Shown here: one piece after another, positions 6,397 to 13,213 of the stretch
Layout: each line of letters starts with the position of its first letter
Numbering within the stretch: position 1 is the stretch's first letter
Source of the DNA: an uncultured Collinsella sp.
Lineage (GTDB): Bacteria > Actinomycetota > Coriobacteriia > Coriobacteriales > Coriobacteriaceae
Assembly (NCBI GenBank): GCA_900538305.1
Contig: UPXY01000039.1
Coordinates: forward strand, 1 to 13,213
DNA length: 13,213 bases
Direction of reading: 5' to 3'
Program-made: the position numbers and the translations under genes
Notes under the pieces: model-generated
The model's database searches: none
The model's input: the letters and a program-made list of their open reading frames with translations, nothing else
What the model was told of the DNA's origin: nothing

Positions 6397-7737
6397 ATGT
6401 TCGAAAAGATCCTCATTGCCAACCGCGGCGAGATCGCAGTGCGCATTATCCGCGCGTGCAAGGAGATGGGCGTGCAGACCGTCGCGGTTCATTCCACCGC
6501 CGACGCCGATGCCCTCCACATTCGCCTCGCGGATGAAGCCTACTGTATCGGCGGTCCGCGCCCACAGGAGAGCTACCTCAACGAAGACGCTATCCTCACC
6601 GTCGCCGCGGCGAGCGGAGCGACCGCCATACACCCGGGATACGGATTTCTATCGGAGAACGCTGGGTTCGCGCGCAGCTGCCAGGAGTACGGCCTGGTCT
6701 TCGTAGGCCCCGCACCCGAGGTCATCGACCGCATGGGCGACAAGGACGCCGCGCGCCGCACCGCCCGCGAAGCCGGTGTGCCCGTCGTTCCCGGTTGCGA
6801 TCTCATTTCCTCTGCGGAAGAGGCGGAAACGGAGGCGCGGCGCATCGGCTGCCCCGTGCTCATCAAGGCGCGTTCCGGTGGCGGCGGCCGCGGAATCCGC
6901 AAGGTCGAGCGCGCCGAAGACGCCGGTCGGGCATTCGTCGAGGCGAAGGCGGAAGCCGAAGCCGCCTTCGGCGACGGCGAATGTTACATGGAGAAGTTCA
7001 TCGCACCAGCACACCATGTCGAGGTGCAGATTCTTGCCGACGCGCACGGCAACGTCGTAACGCTCGGCGAACGCGAATGCTCTGTGCAGCGCCGCAACCA
7101 AAAACTCGTCGAGGAGAGCCCCGCTCCCTGCCTCGACGGCCACGATGAGGTGCGCGAACGCATGTACACCGCCGCCCGCGACCTCGCACGCGCCGTAGGC
7201 TACGAAGGCGCGGGCACCATCGAATACCTCTACACCGACGACGGCCAATTCTACTTCATGGAGATGAACACCCGTCTGCAGGTAGAGCATCCCGTCACGG
7301 AATTCGTGACCGATATCGACCTCGTAAAGTGGCAGCTGCGCGTTGCCGCAGGCGTCGCGCTCCCCTTTTCGCAGGAGGATATCGCAACCTCGAAGCACGC
7401 CATCGAGTGCCGTATCAACGCCGAGACGCCCGAGCTCGTACCGTCCTGCGGCGCCGTGAGCACGCTGCACGTACCCAACGGGCCCTGGGTGCGCTTCGAC
7501 TCCGCGCTCTTCCCGGGAGCATCGGTTCCCCCGTATTACGATTCGATGCTCGGCAAGCTCATCGTGCGCGCCGGAACGCGCGAGGAAGCGATTCGGAAGA
7601 TGCGCGCCGCCCTGTCCGAACTAGGAATCGAAGGCGTTGAGCATAATACGCCCCTCATGTTCGACATCCTCGCCAACCCCGAATTCCTGTCGGGCTGCTA
7701 CCACACCGACCTCATGGAGCATCTGTATGAGCGCTAA
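6397..7737 (+). CDS. accC: acetyl-CoA carboxylase biotin carboxylase subunit
   Basis: AccC uses ATP and bicarbonate to carboxylate the biotin on AccB, the first half of malonyl-CoA synthesis. The 446-residue ATP-grasp protein is of normal length. It starts FEKILIANRGEIAVRI and has the glycine-rich ATP loop SGGGGRGIR (160-168). The active-site residues Glu289, Asn291 and Arg293 sit in EMNTRLQVEHPVTE, one position offset from the E. coli enzyme. GGAGGG (6388-6393) precedes the ATG closely. The end overlaps accDA by 11 bp. There is no fused biotinyl domain. Confidence 0.96.
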   Translation: MFEKILIANRGEIAVRIIRACKEMGVQTVAVHSTADADALHIRLADEAYCIGGPRPQESYLNEDAILTVAAASGATAIHPGYGFLSENAGFARSCQEYGLVFVGPAPEVIDRMGDKDAARRTAREAGVPVVPGCDLISSAEEAETEARRIGCPVLIKARSGGGGRGIRKVERAEDAGRAFVEAKAEAEAAFGDGECYMEKFIAPAHHVEVQILADAHGNVVTLGERECSVQRRNQKLVEESPAPCLDGHDEVRERMYTAARDLARAVGYEGAGTIEYLYTDDGQFYFMEMNTRLQVEHPVTEFVTDIDLVKWQLRVAAGVALPFSQEDIATSKHAIECRINAETPELVPSCGAVSTLHVPNGPWVRFDSALFPGASVPPYYDSMLGKLIVRAGTREEAIRKMRAALSELGIEGVEHNTPLMFDILANPEFLSGCYHTDLMEHLYER

Positions 7738-9436
7738 ACGCATCGCCGTCAACAAACTCGAAGGCCCCATCACCGACGTACCCGTCGAGATGCCCCAGCG
7801 CCACGCCTATGTGAAGTGCCCGGGGTGCCGCCGCATCATCGACCAAGAGCTGCTCGAGCAAGCGCTCGATGTATGCCCCCGCTGCGGTCACCATCTACGT
7901 CTCTCCGCACGTAAACGCCTCGAAGCGACCGTCGACAAGGACAGCTTCGAAGCATGGTTCCTCGACATCCCCACGCCCGATCCGCTCGCCTTCCCCGGTT
8001 ATCAGGAGAAACTCGCCGCCGCCAAAGGCGGTTCAAGCGAGCGTGAAGGGGTCATCTGCGGCAGTGCCCGCATCGGCGGCGAGGCATGCGCCCTCTTCAT
8101 CATGGACGGCGAGTTCATGATGGGCTCGATGGGCTCAGCTGTAGGCGAGAAGATCTGCCGCACGTTCGAAGCGGCGTGCGAGCGCGGGCTCCCCGTGGTA
8201 GGTATCACGGTTTCCGGCGGCGCACGCATGCAGGAGGGCACGCTCTCGCTCATGCAGATGGCGAAGGTCTCGGCCGCACGGCGCAAGCTCGCCGAAGCGC
8301 GCCTTCCCTACATTTCCCTGCTCACCGACCCCACCACCGGAGGCGTCACGGCGAGCTTTGCGATGGAGGGCGATATCATCCTCGCCGAACCGGGCGCCCT
8401 CATCGCCTTCGCAGGCCCGCGCGTCGTGGAGCAGACGACGCACAAGCGCCTCCCCCACGGCTTCCAACGCTCGGAATTTCTGCTTGAACATGGCTTCATC
8501 GATCGCGTCGTCCCGCGCGCGGAAGTCCCCCGAACCATCGCCGAGCTCCTTGCGCTTCACGGCGGCCGCACCCCCGCCGCCGATGCGCCGCATCGCCTCG
8601 ACTGCTCGCACAAGCCCCATACACTGCTCTCGAAGATCGTCAAACGGGGCGGCAAAGCCGGCAAGGCTCCAAGCGGCGCGTACGACATCGTGCGAGCGGC
8701 TCGCTCGGCAGACCACCCCACCGCGCTCGAGCTCATCGAGCTCGGCTTCGATGGCTTCGTGGAGCTGCACGGCGATAGGCTTTATGGCGACGATCCGGCT
8801 ATCGTGGGCGGCATCGCATGGAAAGACGGGCGCGCCGTCACCGTAATCGCGACCGAACGCGGACGCTCCACCAAGGAACGCGTTGCACGCAACTTCGGCT
8901 CCGCACATCCGGAGGGTTACCGCAAAGCGCAGCGCCTCATGAGGCAGGCAGAACGTTTCTGCAGGCCGGTGCTTTGCCTCATCGACACCGCCGGCGCCTA
9001 TTGCGGCATCGGCGCGGAAGAACGCGGCCAGGGAGAGGCCATCGCCTCGAATCTCGTAACCATGGCGGGATTGCGCACGCCGCTCGTGAGCTTCATCACC
9101 GGAGAGGGCGGGAGCGGCGGCGCACTCGCGCTCGCAGGAGGAGACCGCGTCTACATCCTCGACCATGCCGTCTATTCCGTGGTAAGCCCTGAAGGTTGCG
9201 CGTCTATCCTGTGGAAATCCACCGATCGTGCTGCGGATGCCGCCGATGCGCTCGGCCTCACGGCAGACCGCCTTATCGAACTTGGCATCGTGGAGGGATC
9301 CATAGACGACGACTGCAGCCCCGAGGAGCTCGCAAGCCGCATTGTGCGGCTTTCTATGGCCTCCTTCGATGAGCTCGCCTCTCTGGGCTCCGAGGAACTC
9401 CTCGCCGCCCGCTACGCCCGTTTCCGCGCCTTTTAG
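7727..9436 (+). CDS. accDA: acetyl-CoA carboxylase carboxyltransferase, fused beta-alpha subunits
   Basis: One 569-residue frame holds both carboxyltransferase subunits, which move CO2 from carboxybiotin to acetyl-CoA to give malonyl-CoA. Residues 1 to ~285 are AccD: the zinc ribbon Cys31, Cys34, Cys50 and Cys53, then SGGARMQEG and LTDPTTGGVTASFAM. Residues ~318-569 are AccA: AIVGGIA, NFGSAHPEGYRKA, IDTAGAYCGIGAEERGQ, GEGGSGGALA and SPEGCASILWKS. The AccA half lacks the roughly 60-residue helical N-terminus of the E. coli protein, and the usual HQKG/QQKG signature reads TERG. A short basic Gly/Ala/Ser linker (~290-318) joins the halves. The ATG at 7727 is chosen for GGAG seven bases upstream and the KRIAVNK start just before the zinc domain; upstream in-frame codons overlap accC. 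Last gene of the operon. Confidence 0.93.
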   Translation: MSAKRIAVNKLEGPITDVPVEMPQRHAYVKCPGCRRIIDQELLEQALDVCPRCGHHLRLSARKRLEATVDKDSFEAWFLDIPTPDPLAFPGYQEKLAAAKGGSSEREGVICGSARIGGEACALFIMDGEFMMGSMGSAVGEKICRTFEAACERGLPVVGITVSGGARMQEGTLSLMQMAKVSAARRKLAEARLPYISLLTDPTTGGVTASFAMEGDIILAEPGALIAFAGPRVVEQTTHKRLPHGFQRSEFLLEHGFIDRVVPRAEVPRTIAELLALHGGRTPAADAPHRLDCSHKPHTLLSKIVKRGGKAGKAPSGAYDIVRAARSADHPTALELIELGFDGFVELHGDRLYGDDPAIVGGIAWKDGRAVTVIATERGRSTKERVARNFGSAHPEGYRKAQRLMRQAERFCRPVLCLIDTAGAYCGIGAEERGQGEAIASNLVTMAGLRTPLVSFITGEGGSGGALALAGGDRVYILDHAVYSVVSPEGCASILWKSTDRAADAADALGLTADRLIELGIVEGSIDDDCSPEELASRIVRLSMASFDELASLGSEELLAARYARFRAF

Positions 9437-9444
9437 CCGGTTGT

Positions 9445-9466
9445 AAAAATACCCCAGGGGTTTTTT
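9445..9466. terminator. Bidirectional terminator, accDA/uvrB
   Basis: An A5 run, an ACCC/GGGT-type GC stem with a tiny CAG loop and a T6 run form a hairpin with U-tracts on both strands. It is the only obvious terminator in the 68 bp between accDA (plus) and uvrB (minus) and probably ends both transcripts. One bulged T interrupts the A:T part of the stem. A weaker repeat, TCGCC...GGCGA, lies just to the right, nearer uvrB. Confidence 0.75.
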
Positions 9467-9504
9467 AACATCGCCGCAGGGGCAAGCGAGGCGATTTCCT
9501 CACC

Positions 9505-11748
9505 TTAGTGCTTGCCCTTCCAGCCCTGGCGCTTGCGCCCGCCGCCGAACACGCTCCCCTTGCGAGCGGTTCTCCGTAACGCCTCCATCGCTTCATCCTC
9601 GCTCGAACCCTCGAGTACCGCCTTGATGTGCACAATCGCGTCGCGCAGGCGCGCCGCCTCCTCGAAGTCCATGGCCTCGGAGGCGCTTCGCATATCCTCT
9701 TCCATGGTCGCCACGATACGCTGGAGCTCGTCCTTCGGCAGGCTCGCAAGCTCTTCGGCAAGACGCTGCCCGCTCGACTCCTCGAAGCCCGGCGCCTCGT
9801 CCGTACCGTCTCCCGCAGGTGTGAAGAACGCGCCGTGGCCGAGCGTATCGCCGCGCGAACGGTCGCGCTTTCCCACGTTTTCGTCCGCCTCGGCGATGAA
9901 CGTCGAGATGTCGTTGATGGCCTTGCGCACGGTCTTCGGCTCGATGCCGTGCTCCTCGTTGAACGCCATCTGAATCGATCGGCGTCGGTTCGTCTCATCG
10001 ATCGCCTCGCGCATGGAATCCGTGATCGTATCTGCATACATCACCACGGCACCATCGGCATTGCGCGCCGCGCGTCCGATTGTCTGGATGAGCGAGCGCC
10101 GGTTGCGCAAGAATCCCTCTTTGTCTGCGTCGAGGATCGCCACGAGCGATACCTCAGGCAGATCCAGGCCCTCGCGCAACAGGTTGATGCCCACGAGCAC
10201 ATCGATCTTCCCCTGCCGCAGGTCGCGCAGGACCTCCACGCGATCCATCGTCGCCGTATCCGAATGCATGTAGTTCACCTTCACGCCGGCATCGAGCAGG
10301 TGGTCGGTGAGGTCTTCGGCCATGCGCTTCGTGAGCGTCGTCACGAGCACGCGCTCATGGCGCGCCGTTCGCACGCGGATCTCGTCCAGAAGGTCATCGA
10401 TCTGGCCATGCACCGGACGCACGTCGATCTTGGGGTCGAGCAGTCCCGTGGGACGAATGATCTGCTCCACGTTGTTCTGGCTCACGCGCAGCTCATAATC
10501 GCCGGGCGTGGCGCTCACATAGATGAACTGCGGGATGCGCGCCTCGAACTCGTCGAAGCGCAGCGGTCTGTTATCGAGAGCAGAGGGCAAACGGAAGCCA
10601 TGTTCCACAAGCGTCACCTTGCGCGAGCGATCGCCCTCGTGCATACCACGAATCTGCGGTACCGTCACGTGGCTCTCATCGATGATGCAGAGCATATCCT
10701 TCGGGAAGTAGTCGATGAGCGTGTACGGCGGATCGCCCGCACGGCGGCCATCGAGATGACGCGAATAGTTCTCGATGCCGTTGCAATATCCCATGGTCTC
10801 GAGCATCTCGAGGTCGTAGTCGGTGCGCTGCTGCAAACGCTGCGCCTCGAGCAGCTTGTCGGCAGCCTTGAGCTCCGCCACACGCGCCGCGCACTCGTCC
10901 TCGATCGTTCTGATCGCCGCACGCACCTTGGGCTTCTCGGTCACGTAATGCGACGCCGGCCATACGGGAATGGCATCGTATTCACGCAGAATCTCGCCCG
11001 TGACCTCATCAATCTCGGCGATGAGTTCCACCTCGTCGCCGAAGAACTCAAAGCGCAGGGGATGCTCGGCATACGGGGGGAACACGTCGACCACGTCCCC
11101 TCGCACGCGAAACGTGCCGCGCGCCAGGTCGAAGTCGTTGCGATCGTATTGGATGTCGATGAGCGCATGGATGAACTCATCGCGCTCGAGCGGCGTCTTC
11201 TTGTCCACGTTCGGCGCTAGGCCGGCATAATCTTCTGGTGAGCCGATGCCGTAGATGCACGAGACACTTGCCACAACGATCACATCGCGCCGACTCAGCA
11301 GTTGGGATGTCGCTTGATGGCGGAGCATCTCGACTTCCTCGTTGATCGAGGCGTCCTTCTCGATATACGTATCCGACTGGGGCACGTACGCTTCGGGCTG
11401 GTAATAATCGTAGTAGGACACGAAATACACAACGGCGTTATGGGGAAAGAACTCGCGCAGCTCGCTCGCGAGCTGAGCAGCGAGTGTTTTATTCGGTGCC
11501 ATGACGAGCGTTGGTTTGCCGAGTGCTTCGATGGTCTTCGCCATCGTATAGGTCTTGCCGGATCCTGTCACGCCCAGCAGTACTTGGTAGCGGTCTCCCG
11601 CGCGCACACCGTCTACCAAGGATTGGATGGCCTCCGGCTGATCGCCCGAAGGTTCGAACGGGCTCACGACCTCGAACTTCACCGGTTCTCCGGCAACGCC
11701 GAACCGACGAAGCTCGCCGCCCACACGCTCCACTTCGAATGCTTCCAT
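9505..11748 (-). CDS. uvrB: excinuclease ABC subunit B
   Basis: UvrB is the damage-verifying helicase-like core of nucleotide excision repair. It is loaded by UvrA and recruits UvrC for incision. The 747-residue protein has Walker A GVTGSGKT (59-66), the beta-hairpin region VSYYDYYQPEAYVP (110-123), the DEAD-like IDESH (356-360), SATPG (412-416), GINLLREGLDLPEV (520-533) and QTIGRAARN (555-563). A UVR domain for UvrC contact lies at ~675-712. It is longer than many UvrB proteins, with ~25 extra N-terminal residues before the conserved FEVVSPFEPSGDQP block and a basic Gly-rich C-terminal tail. The ATG at 11748 has AGGAGGT six bases upstream; the earlier ATG at 11778 lies upstream of that site. 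I see no SOS box in the 126-bp upstream gap. Confidence 0.96.
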   Translation of the reverse strand: MEAFEVERVGGELRRFGVAGEPVKFEVVSPFEPSGDQPEAIQSLVDGVRAGDRYQVLLGVTGSGKTYTMAKTIEALGKPTLVMAPNKTLAAQLASELREFFPHNAVVYFVSYYDYYQPEAYVPQSDTYIEKDASINEEVEMLRHQATSQLLSRRDVIVVASVSCIYGIGSPEDYAGLAPNVDKKTPLERDEFIHALIDIQYDRNDFDLARGTFRVRGDVVDVFPPYAEHPLRFEFFGDEVELIAEIDEVTGEILREYDAIPVWPASHYVTEKPKVRAAIRTIEDECAARVAELKAADKLLEAQRLQQRTDYDLEMLETMGYCNGIENYSRHLDGRRAGDPPYTLIDYFPKDMLCIIDESHVTVPQIRGMHEGDRSRKVTLVEHGFRLPSALDNRPLRFDEFEARIPQFIYVSATPGDYELRVSQNNVEQIIRPTGLLDPKIDVRPVHGQIDDLLDEIRVRTARHERVLVTTLTKRMAEDLTDHLLDAGVKVNYMHSDTATMDRVEVLRDLRQGKIDVLVGINLLREGLDLPEVSLVAILDADKEGFLRNRRSLIQTIGRAARNADGAVVMYADTITDSMREAIDETNRRRSIQMAFNEEHGIEPKTVRKAINDISTFIAEADENVGKRDRSRGDTLGHGAFFTPAGDGTDEAPGFEESSGQRLAEELASLPKDELQRIVATMEEDMRSASEAMDFEEAARLRDAIVHIKAVLEGSSEDEAMEALRRTARKGSVFGGGRKRQGWKGKH

Positions 11749-11773
11749 CCTCAAACCTCCTCGCTCACCGCCC

Positions 11774-11825
11774 GCCAAAAGGGACAGTCCCTAATGGCAT
11801 GCCAAAAGGGACTGTCCCTTTTGGC
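11774..11825. repeat. Tandem pair of 25-bp palindromes
   Basis: Two 25-bp palindromes stand two bases apart (AT) between uvrB and the lytic transglycosylase gene. The right copy (11801-11825) is perfect: GCCAAAAGGGAC and its complement around one central base. The left copy (11774-11798) has the same left arm but GTCCCTAATGGC on the right, giving two mismatches. The central base is A in one and T in the other. The form resembles REP-like elements moved by Y1-type (RAYT) transposases, but no transposase is in the window. It could also act as a weak terminator for the upstream minus-strand gene. Confidence 0.75.
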
Positions 11826-11874
11826 AGAAAGAGGGCATATCGTAACGCAGGAGCAGACCGCGCACATGCATCGA

Positions 11875-12468
11875 CTACGACGCATCCGCGAAGCGATTTG
11901 CATACAGTTCACTATAGCGATTATAAGCGTTGAGAACGCGCACGAGATACGCCTGTGTCTCGGGGAAGGTAATCGCATTATGCAAAGCCGTGTCTTCCAC
12001 CACCCAGTCCTCAACGTTGCCGATACCGGCATTGTAGGCTGCGATAGCACGATCAACGGCGCCGTCGTAATAGTCAAGCAGGTAGCGAAGGTACGCAGCA
12101 CCAAAAACGATGTTCGTCTCCGGATCGAGAAGATCGCTCGTGTCGTAGCGACCACCATCAACGTAGCCCATATCCACCATATCCTGAGCAGTCTCGGGCA
12201 AGAGCTGCATGAGTCCCATCGCGTCGCGTGAAGAGCGCGCCCTCGGGTTCCAATTGGACTCGCTCTCGATAATCGCCGCAATAAGGTAGGGATCAACCTT
12301 ATATTGCTCAGAGGCGACTTGGATATGCTCCTCATACTCAAGCGGAAAGAGCGGTTTGATCAACGCGGCCGGCGCATAGGAATACACCGTCGAGATAAGG
12401 CAGAACACCAGTGCCGGAATGAGCGCAATAAGACGCAGCCACCCAGCGCAACGAAGATGTTTAAGCAT
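11875..12468 (-). CDS. membrane-anchored lytic transglycosylase
   Basis: A 197-residue Slt-type (goose-lysozyme-like) murein transglycosylase that would cleave the glycan strands of peptidoglycan. The N-terminus has a hydrophobic stretch (~10-31, WLRLIALIPALVFCLIS) acting as a membrane anchor or uncleaved signal. The catalytic domain then begins near residue 44. The catalytic Glu70 lies in ESNWNPRARSS, followed by MGLMQLLPETA (84-94) and the AIAAYNAG motif (141-148). I chose the ATG at 12468, which overlaps the coaE stop by 8 bp and puts the hydrophobic segment at the start. A longer frame from 12615 would bury it behind residues that overlap coaE. No clear ribosome binding site is seen, so translation may be coupled to coaE. 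The DNA looks less GC-rich than the fab operon. Confidence 0.88.
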   Translation of the reverse strand: MLKHLRCAGWLRLIALIPALVFCLISTVYSYAPAALIKPLFPLEYEEHIQVASEQYKVDPYLIAAIIESESNWNPRARSSRDAMGLMQLLPETAQDMVDMGYVDGGRYDTSDLLDPETNIVFGAAYLRYLLDYYDGAVDRAIAAYNAGIGNVEDWVVEDTALHNAITFPETQAYLVRVLNAYNRYSELYANRFADAS

Positions 12469-13090
12469 GGGCGCTACCAATCTCGGAAGATTTCGAACAA
12501 ATACTTGCCGCCCATGCATCGAGTTGACGATGCAGGTCCTCTTCCGTTCCAGCGTTTTCGATAACAGCAGAGGACAGCGACCGTAGCGCATCGTCGCTTG
12601 GCTGAATAGCGACACGCGCGTTGAAGTCGGTCTCCGTCATACCACGGAGAAGCGCGCGGTCACGACGCACGTTGAGCGGAGCGGTAATTGCAAGTACTTC
12701 ATCGGCAAGGGAGAAGGCGTCTAAAAACGAGCTCGGTGCAGAAACTTCTACGATGACGAGCGCGCAGGGATCCAACCGAGCCTCAAGAGATGCAATGAGC
12801 TCATTCAGTCGCTCGATGAGCGCAGGATACACGATCGACTCGAGACGTGCGGTAGAAGCGGGATCGTCAAACGCACGCCGAGCAAGAGCATGGGCACGAA
12901 TACTACCACCATCATCGAGCACGTCATTACCGAATACATGGGAGATACGCTGAACAAGCGAAGAACCGGGAACGTAGAGGGCTTTGCACTCATGATCAAG
13001 GTCGATGCGATACGCTCCCCTCGATTCCAGGTAGCGTGCGGCACTCGACTTCCCGGATGCAATGTTTCCAATGAGAAATACGGTAATCAT
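12461..13090 (-). CDS. coaE: dephospho-CoA kinase
   Basis: CoaE phosphorylates dephospho-CoA to coenzyme A, the last step of CoA synthesis. The 209-residue protein has the P-loop GNIASGKS (8-15; TGGIGSGKS is more usual), then IDLDHECKALYVPGS for substrate binding, VFGNDVLDDGGSIRAHALARRAFDDP, the IVYPALIERL helix, and the lid region VRRDRALLRGMTETDFNARV. The ATG at 13090 puts the P-loop strand at the N-terminus as in the family. ATGs at 13099 and further upstream fall in the -10 box or the rRNA terminator. It is followed directly by the lytic transglycosylase. CoA production links loosely to the fatty-acid genes, but the two are in separate transcripts. Confidence 0.87.
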   Translation of the reverse strand: MITVFLIGNIASGKSSAARYLESRGAYRIDLDHECKALYVPGSSLVQRISHVFGNDVLDDGGSIRAHALARRAFDDPASTARLESIVYPALIERLNELIASLEARLDPCALVIVEVSAPSSFLDAFSLADEVLAITAPLNVRRDRALLRGMTETDFNARVAIQPSDDALRSLSSAVIENAGTEEDLHRQLDAWAASICSKSSEIGSAHA

Positions 13091-13097
13091 GGAGCTC

Positions 13098-13126
13098 ATT
13101 ATCGTTGAAAGATGTCGAGATAACAA
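13098..13126 (-). promoter_or_regulatory. coaE promoter, probably leaderless
   Basis: On the minus strand, TTGTTA (13121-13126, four of six -35 bases), 17 bp, and GATAAT (13098-13103, five of six -10 bases) form a good sigma-70-type promoter. Transcription should begin about seven bases on, at 13090-13092, which is the coaE ATG itself. This predicts a leaderless mRNA and agrees with the lack of a ribosome binding site. The -35 box overlaps the U-tract of the rRNA terminator. Confidence 0.6.
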
Positions 13127-13153
13127 AAAAGCCTTTGGTTTCCCAAAGGCTTT
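13125..13153 (-). terminator. Rho-independent terminator of the rRNA operon
   Basis: AAAGCCTTTGG (13143-13153 read on the minus strand) pairs perfectly with CCAAAGGCTTT (13128-13138) around a 4-nt GAAA loop. A run of U follows at 13125-13130. The 11-bp stem is strong and sits ~35 bases after the 5S rRNA 3' end, as expected for the end of an rRNA transcript. Confidence 0.88.
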
Positions 13154-13166
13154 CATGTTTTCGTGC

Positions 13167-13181
13167 ACGGCTCGGTGCCGT
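13167..13181 (-). other. Short stem-loop after 5S rRNA
   Basis: ACGGC and GCCGT arms around a 5-nt loop form a small hairpin between the 5S end and the terminator. It may take part in 3' processing of the precursor rRNA. Small enough to be chance. Confidence 0.3.
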
Positions 13182-13184
13182 CCA

Positions 13185-13213
13185 CCGGTCAGCGGCGCCC
13201 TGCCCTCCCACGG
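13185..13213 (-). rRNA. rrf: 5S ribosomal RNA, 3' end (partial)
   Basis: Read on the minus strand, the window edge begins CCGTGGGAGGGCAGGGCGCC, followed by GCTGACC. This matches the conserved 3' end of Gram-positive 5S rRNA (typically GTGGGAGAGTAGG-CGCCGCC). The rest of the gene lies beyond the right edge. A strong terminator follows at the expected distance. The exact 3' end is estimated, since the pairing 5' end is not visible. A 16S-23S-5S operon is therefore expected to the right. Confidence 0.75.

Noticed and set aside
8560..8690. Sequencing error joining separate accD and accA genes
   Set aside because: The frame continues through a plausible basic linker with no lost conserved residues on either side, so a real fusion is the simpler reading, though only resequencing would exclude an error.
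8135..9166. 343-codon minus-strand frame inside accDA
   Set aside because: A mirror frame of a conserved gene. The composition is an artefact of third-position GC and no domain is visible.
9628..11220. 530-codon open frame on the plus strand opposite uvrB
   Set aside because: It is an antisense shadow caused by the GC-rich codon usage of uvrB. It has no ribosome binding site or recognisable motif, while uvrB has every family motif.
11302..12231. 309-codon plus-strand frame across the uvrB start, palindromes and transglycosylase
   Set aside because: It runs antisense through two real genes and translates the palindromic repeats into near-duplicate peptide stretches. No protein family is recognisable.
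13091..13168. Longer N-terminus of coaE, starting at 13168 or 13099
   Set aside because: The extra codons read through the rRNA terminator or the predicted -10 box, and the P-loop strand would no longer be N-terminal as in the family.
1..13213. CRISPR array, prophage, insertion sequence, tRNA or toxin-antitoxin system
   Set aside because: I looked for direct repeats with regular spacers, transposase or integrase motifs, cloverleaf folds and small gene pairs, and found none in the window.

Overview
The window is a high-GC bacterial chromosome segment. A compact type II fatty-acid synthesis operon (FASII plus acetyl-CoA carboxylase) fills the first ~9.4 kb on the plus strand. Three unrelated genes and the 3' end of a 5S rRNA gene lie on the minus strand in the remaining ~3.8 kb. 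The two halves converge on a hairpin terminator at about 9445-9466. The base composition, the actinobacterial-looking 5S end and an apparently leaderless gene, together with a Firmicutes-style fab/acc gene order and an FMN-dependent FabK, suggest a Coriobacteriia-type actinobacterium (Eggerthella/Olsenella/Collinsella relatives). This is an inference from gene content, not a species identification.

Layout. Positions 1-198 are a leader with a promoter and a strong 25-bp inverted repeat (150-174) just before fabH. Then come, nearly without gaps, fabH, acpP, fabK, fabD, fabG, fabF, accB, fabZ, accC and one long reading frame in which accD and accA are fused. Several junctions overlap or touch: acpP/fabK, fabK/fabD, accB/fabZ and accC/accDA. 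This implies one transcript with translational coupling. The two larger gaps (fabH-acpP and fabG-fabF) each carry a stem-loop without a U-tract, possibly an mRNA processing or stability element.

How the operon works. AccB, AccC and AccDA make malonyl-CoA. FabD moves the malonyl group to the ACP encoded by acpP. FabH starts the chain, FabF elongates it, FabG reduces, FabZ dehydrates and FabK performs the final enoyl reduction. A saturated-chain FASII cycle is thus encoded in one unit. No FabI, no FabA/FabM-type isomerase and no regulator gene are in the window.

Minus strand, read from the right edge leftwards: 5S rRNA 3' end (partial), a strong rho-independent terminator, coaE (dephospho-CoA kinase, probably leaderless), a membrane-anchored lytic transglycosylase overlapping coaE by 8 bp, a pair of tandem 25-bp palindromes, and uvrB (nucleotide excision repair).

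I found no obvious new defence, mobile or secretion system. The points most worth a second look are the fabH operator, the accDA fusion with a shortened AccA half, the leaderless coaE promoter embedded in the rRNA terminator, and the tandem palindromes before uvrB.
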